The notes beneath the pieces are model-generated. The model was not told the DNA's origin. It did not search any database and saw nothing but the letters and a program-made list of their open reading frames with translations. The translations under genes and the position numbers were made by a program. From Candidatus Spyradosoma merdigallinarum (GTDB taxonomy: Bacteria; Verrucomicrobiota; Verrucomicrobiia; Opitutales; UBA953), in contig DVOG01000132.1 of the NCBI GenBank assembly GCA_018713755.1, forward strand, positions 1 through 34,717: a stretch of 34,717 nucleotides of DNA, given 5' to 3'. Position 1 is the first letter of the stretch. Each line of letters opens with the position of its first letter. Shown piece by piece: positions 30,394 to 34,717 of the stretch.

Positions 30394-30648
30394 TGAACCG
30401 AAAATGCTCTCTCCGCCGCGCCGTTTTTTCAAGCGCGAAAATTTCTTTTCCGTCCCGTTCCCGCGAGGCAGGGAACGCGCGCGTCGCGAAGTCTCAAAAA
30501 AAAAACGAAAAAGAGCTTGCACGGACACTTTTTTTTTTTGTCAGAATCGCGGTCACGGAAATGAGACATGCTCCCGCGGCGACGCGGCGGCGGTTTCGTT
30601 CCCGAGAAATTCTCATCGTTTTATTCCTGAACAACACAATATATCATC

Positions 30649-31428
30649 ATGAAGAAATATATCACAGTCGCGGCGCTTCTCGCCGCAGGATCGGCGTTCG
30701 CGAACGCCGACGTCGTCACGATCGCCGAGGGTTTCTTCGGCAGCGAAGGTTCGACCTCCGCCACGTTCAAAGGCGGACAGTGGGGCAAACCGTTCAACGG
30801 CATATGGACGGCTGATTCGGACGCTTCCGGCGGCGTTTTCGGCGCGGAGACGGACAGCTTCACTGACGTCTACAACTACGGGCTCAGCGGCGGCGCCGCT
30901 GGCTGGAGCGCGGGAACGCTCTACTACGGCACGTCGAGCAACAGTCAGATCGGCGACGCCGCCAATGCGCCGATGCTCACGGTTTCCGAGGGGAGCGCCA
31001 GCATCACCAACATCGCGGTCACGGGAAAGGGCGCGACGGTCGCCGTCATCCAGAACACGATCTCCGCGGCCGATCTGCAGAGCGTCACCGATCTGTCGCT
31101 CAGCTTTACGGTCGGCTCGGATCCGGTTGACGTCGCGGTGTTCTATCTCGCGAACGGAGGCGGCGCATACGACGTCAAGCGTCTCGGTCTCGGGAAATAT
31201 TCGTCCGAGGGCGCGCAGTCGCTGACGCTCGACTATTCCGCGATTGACGCGACGAAGGACGGAACCTTCGTGGTCGCCGTCCGCAATGTCGGGAGCAGCT
31301 GGACTTACGTCGGCGCGAACGACCTGACGTGGTCGGGAACGTCCGCGATTCCGGAACCGTCGGCGTTCGGCCTGCTCGCCGGCTTGGGCGCGCTCGCGCT
31401 TGTCGCCTCGCGCCGCCGCCGCAAATAA
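30649..31428 (+). CDS. PEP-CTERM sorting domain-containing exported protein
   Basis: Signal peptide MKKYITVAALLAAGSAFANA; C-terminus IPEPSAFGLLAGLGALALVASRRRRK (PEP, hydrophobic helix, Arg-rich tail). Confidence 0.9.
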   Translation: MKKYITVAALLAAGSAFANADVVTIAEGFFGSEGSTSATFKGGQWGKPFNGIWTADSDASGGVFGAETDSFTDVYNYGLSGGAAGWSAGTLYYGTSSNSQIGDAANAPMLTVSEGSASITNIAVTGKGATVAVIQNTISAADLQSVTDLSLSFTVGSDPVDVAVFYLANGGGAYDVKRLGLGKYSSEGAQSLTLDYSAIDATKDGTFVVAVRNVGSSWTYVGANDLTWSGTSAIPEPSAFGLLAGLGALALVASRRRRK

Positions 31429-31452
31429 GACGAAGCTCGAACGCTTCCTGAA

Positions 31453-31497
31453 AAACGTTCCCGCGGGAATTTTCCTGCGGGAACGTTTCTTTTTTTC
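31453..31497 (+). terminator. Rho-independent terminator after the PEP-CTERM gene
   Basis: AAACGTTCCCGC (31453-31464) / GCGGGAACGTTT (31477-31488) followed by CTTTTTTT. Confidence 0.87.
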
Positions 31498-31518
31498 GCC
31501 GCCGCGGGAACGGCAACG

Positions 31519-31558
31519 AAAAAAAACTCTCCCGCTTGCGCGAGGAGAGCTTTTTTTT
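31519..31558. terminator. Second, bidirectional terminator between the PEP-CTERM gene and gpmI
   Basis: AAAAAAAACTCTCCCGC ttgc GCGAGGAGAGCTTTTTTTT; stem with one bulge; flanking A and T tracts. Confidence 0.8.
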
Positions 31559-31589
31559 GTGAGCGGACGATTGCTTTCGCGTCTTTCCC

Positions 31590-33158
31590 TTATTTTTCGA
31601 TGAGGGATTTTCCCGTCATTTCCGGAGGCGTCGGCAGCCCCATCATGTCGAGAATCGTCGGCGCGATGTCGCCGAGGGCGCCGCCGTTCTGCCGCAGCTT
31701 GAGGTTTTTCACGCCTTTTCCGTAGAGCACGACTTCGACGGGGTTGAGCGTGTGCTGCGTGTGCGGGCCGTCCGTGGCTTCGTCCCACATTTCGTCGACG
31801 TTCCCGTGGTCGGCGGTGATGAGCATGTCGACGCCGCATTCGTCGGCGGCGGCGCAAATGCGCGCGAGGCATTTGTCCACGGTTTCGACCGCCTTGATGA
31901 TGGCGGGCTGCTTGCCGGTGTGCCCGACCATGTCGGGATTGGCGAAGTTCGTGACGATGAGCGCGTATTTTCCGCTGCGCAGCGCGGCGATCGTGGATTC
32001 GCAGACGCCTTCCGCGGACATTTCCGGCTTCTGGTCATAGGTGGCGACTTCCTTCGGCGAGGGAATCAGGCCGCGTTCCTCGCCCGGGAACGGCTCGTCG
32101 CGGTAGTCGTTGAAGAAGAACGTGACGTGCGGGAACTTTTCCGTTTCCGCCGTGCGGTATTGCTTCAGGCCCTGCTTTGCGATCCAGTCGCCGAGGATGT
32201 TTTTCATCGGCTCGGGCTTCGGGAACACGACGTTGGGGCAGAGGCCCTTCTGGTATTCGGTCATCGTCGCGTAGTAGATGTCGAGCTTTTTCGGGCGCGG
32301 GAACGCGTCGAATTTCTCGTCGATGAACGCGTGCGTGAGCTCGCGCGGGCGGTCGCCGCGGAAGTTGAAGAAGATGACGCTGTCGCCGTCGCTGATTTTT
32401 CCGACGGGAACGCCGTTTTTGACGATGCGCGTGGGCAGGACGAATTCGTCGCCCTGTTCGGAATCGCTGGACGGATTCTTGTAGTACCGCTCGACGGCGG
32501 CGGTCGCGGATTCCGCGGTGAGCGCGTCGCCGCCGGTCAGGCAGGCGTAAGCTTTTTCGACGCGGTTCCAGCGGTTGTCGCGGTCCATCGCCCAAAAGCG
32601 CCCGGCGACGGTGGCGATTTCGCCGAGACCGATTTCGGCGCATTTGTCCTCGATTTCCTTGATGAAGCCGACGCCGCTGGTGGGCGGGCTGTCGCGTCCG
32701 TCCATGAACGCGTGGATGCACACGGCGGGAACGCCGGCGGCCTTCGCGCCGCGGATGAGCCCGTAAAGGTGCGGGAGCGTGGAGTGCACGCCCGCCGCGC
32801 TCGCGAGGCCCATCAGGTGCAGCACGCCGTTGTTTTTCTTGGCGTTTTCGAAAGCGGCCTGCAGCACGGCGTTTTTCTTCATGCCCTCGTCGGTCAGCCC
32901 GATGTCGATGCGCATGATTTCCTGCGGAACGATGCGCCCGGCGCCGATGTTCTGGTGGCCGACTTCGGAGTTGCCCATGATGCCTTCGGGCAGGCCGACG
33001 GCGGGACCGTGCGCCGCGACTTCCGTGCGAGGCCATTCGGCGGAAAGCTTGTTCGAAAACGGAATGTCCGCGATTTTCAGCGCGTTGTATTTGTCCTGTT
33101 CGCGATGGTGGTTCGCGCCCCAGCCGTCGCGGATGACGAGTAGAACTGTTTTGCTCAT
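31590..33158 (-). CDS. gpmI: 2,3-bisphosphoglycerate-independent phosphoglycerate mutase
   Basis: ATG at 33158: [61 protein letters not shown]. Confidence 0.96.
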   Translation of the reverse strand: MSKTVLLVIRDGWGANHHREQDKYNALKIADIPFSNKLSAEWPRTEVAAHGPAVGLPEGIMGNSEVGHQNIGAGRIVPQEIMRIDIGLTDEGMKKNAVLQAAFENAKKNNGVLHLMGLASAAGVHSTLPHLYGLIRGAKAAGVPAVCIHAFMDGRDSPPTSGVGFIKEIEDKCAEIGLGEIATVAGRFWAMDRDNRWNRVEKAYACLTGGDALTAESATAAVERYYKNPSSDSEQGDEFVLPTRIVKNGVPVGKISDGDSVIFFNFRGDRPRELTHAFIDEKFDAFPRPKKLDIYYATMTEYQKGLCPNVVFPKPEPMKNILGDWIAKQGLKQYRTAETEKFPHVTFFFNDYRDEPFPGEERGLIPSPKEVATYDQKPEMSAEGVCESTIAALRSGKYALIVTNFANPDMVGHTGKQPAIIKAVETVDKCLARICAAADECGVDMLITADHGNVDEMWDEATDGPHTQHTLNPVEVVLYGKGVKNLKLRQNGGALGDIAPTILDMMGLPTPPEMTGKSLIEK

Positions 33159-33315
33159 AAGTGAAAAAAATTCTGAGGCTTTCGCGGGAACGCGACAAGG
33201 ATTTTCTCGGGCGCGCGGGCGCGGAACCGCGCGCCTTTTCCGCGCCGGGGAAAGCCGCCCGAGCGTTTTCTTTTTGCGTTCCCGCCGCGGGCGGTTTTTC
33301 ATTGCGTTTCTGCAT

Positions 33316-34539
33316 ATGGACACGGCGGACAAAAAAAGCGGCCCGGGCGGGCGCCGCGTTTCTTCCATCGAACGGATTCTCGGTCGGATCGACGATTTGG
33401 ATTCGACGAATCTCGCGATTCTCGTGCAGCGGCTCGCGCGGGAACGCGCGCTGTTCGAGATGCTTTTCAACACGATCGACGAGGGCATCATCGTCATCGA
33501 CGACGCGGGAACGGTCGAATACGCCAACAGCGCCGGAATGCGCATGGTCGGGCTGCGCGCGAACGAGACGGGAACGGCCGTGCTGTGGAAGCTCGTTCCC
33601 GACCTCGCGCGCTCGCTGAATTTTCTGCCGGGCGGCGAGGACACGCTCGCGCCGAACATCACGCGCGACGCGGAGGTTTTCTACCCGGAGCACCGTTGGC
33701 TGCGCCTGCAGTTCAGCCGCATCCCGCTCCCGGAAAAAAAGACCGCTCCCGCGCGCTTCGTCGTGATTCTGCGCGACATCACGGCGGACAAAAATTCGAC
33801 GGAGGAAATGATCGAGAGCGAGCGCGTGAATTCCATTTTCACGCTCGCCGCGAGCGTCGCCCACGAAATCGGCAATCCGCTCAATTCGATGAAGATTCAT
33901 CTCGAGCTCATCCGCCGCAAGCTCGAAAAAACGACGCTCCCGGAAAAAGCCGCGGGAACGGTGAAAAATTCCCTCGGCGTGTGCCTCGAAGAAATTTCGC
34001 GTCTCGACGAAATTCTGAAAAACTTCCTCGGCGCGATCCGCCCGCAGAAACCGGCGCTCGCCAGGACGAATCTGCTCGAAGTCGTGCTCGACGTGCTCGG
34101 CGTGCAGAAGGCGGAGCTGGAAAACCGCAACATCCGCTGTTCGATGACGCAGGTCAGCAAGGAGCTGCCCGTCGTTCTCGGCGACGTTTCGCAGCTCAAG
34201 CAGCTCGTCTTCAACGTGACGAAAAACGCGATGGAGGCGATGCAGGACGGCGGCAGCATCGCCATCGAGACGGACTGCGACGACGCCTTCGTCTTCCTGC
34301 GCGTCAAAGACACGGGCTGCGGCATCAGCCGCGACGATATTTCGAAAATTTACGAGCCGTTCTTCACGACGAAGGACAACGGCCACGGCCTCGGCATGAT
34401 GATCGTCATGCGCATCATGCGGGAACACGGCGGGCAGGTCGGCATCGACAGCGAGCCGGGAAAGGGCACGACGGTGACGCTGCAGTTCCCGAAGCCGGAG
34501 GCGCGCGCGCGAATGCTCCCGTCCGCAGGAAAATCCTGA
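33316..34539 (+). CDS. Soluble PAS-domain sensor histidine kinase (NtrB-like)
   Basis: PAS region [27 protein letters not shown] box [18 protein letters not shown] box [11 protein letters not shown] boxes DTGCGIS and GHGLGMMI. Confidence 0.93.
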   Translation: MDTADKKSGPGGRRVSSIERILGRIDDLDSTNLAILVQRLARERALFEMLFNTIDEGIIVIDDAGTVEYANSAGMRMVGLRANETGTAVLWKLVPDLARSLNFLPGGEDTLAPNITRDAEVFYPEHRWLRLQFSRIPLPEKKTAPARFVVILRDITADKNSTEEMIESERVNSIFTLAASVAHEIGNPLNSMKIHLELIRRKLEKTTLPEKAAGTVKNSLGVCLEEISRLDEILKNFLGAIRPQKPALARTNLLEVVLDVLGVQKAELENRNIRCSMTQVSKELPVVLGDVSQLKQLVFNVTKNAMEAMQDGGSIAIETDCDDAFVFLRVKDTGCGISRDDISKIYEPFFTTKDNGHGLGMMIVMRIMREHGGQVGIDSEPGKGTTVTLQFPKPEARARMLPSAGKS

Positions 34540-34556
34540 ACGCTTTTTTTTTTGCG

Positions 34557-34717
34557 ATGACGAAAACGAAGAAAATTTTGGCGGGAACGCTTGCCGCCGC
34601 CGCGCTCGCCGCCGCGCTCGCCGTCGCCGCAAGCGTTTCCGCGTCGCGCTTCGCCGAACCGCCCGCGGCGCCCGCGGGAACGGAATTTCCCGTGCGGCTC
34701 GGCGGGAAGACGCTTTC
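34557..34717 (+). CDS. Exported protein of unknown function, truncated by window end
   Basis: MTKTKKILAGTLAAAALAAALAVAASVSASRFAEPPAAPAGTEFPVRLGGKTL, a signal peptide start. Confidence 0.65.
   Translation, partial: MTKTKKILAGTLAAAALAAALAVAASVSASRFAEPPAAPAGTEFPVRLGGKTL

Noticed and set aside
32035-34632. Minus-strand ORF of 865 aa
   Set aside because: Antisense to the histidine kinase and out of frame over gpmI; no domain signature.

Overview
GC-rich bacterial chromosomal window with mostly housekeeping content. From the start it carries: a partial family-2 glycosyltransferase, the three-gene transhydrogenase (pntAA/pntAB/pntB), speA, tRNA-Val(UAC), ilvN, ilvC, lysC, a GAP1-like membrane protein, leuS, a HAD phosphatase, two tandem exported ClpP-like proteins, a DEAD-box helicase, tsaD, hpf, fabH, a BamD-like lipoprotein, an LptE-like lipoprotein, mreB/mreC/mreD/mrdA, hppA, a DUF486-type membrane protein, a PEP-CTERM protein, gpmI, a soluble PAS histidine kinase and a truncated exported protein. 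The PEP-CTERM tail, gene content and weak Shine-Dalgarno leaders suggest Verrucomicrobiota (Opitutales-like); this is inference. The most striking signal is not a gene. An asymmetric motif, (C)GGGAACG / CGTTCCC(G), usually GCGGGAACG, occurs about 150 times by hand count, in both orientations, inside and between genes. It repeatedly forms inverted pairs, including the stems of rho-independent terminators. This resembles the DNA uptake sequences of Neisseriaceae and Pasteurellaceae and may be an undescribed genome-wide system (uptake signal, nucleoid or replication motif). Other notable items are a tandem pair of exported coiled-coil ClpP-like proteases and an IlvC with a histone-H1-like Lys/Ala tail. 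No mobile elements, CRISPR arrays or rRNA genes were seen.
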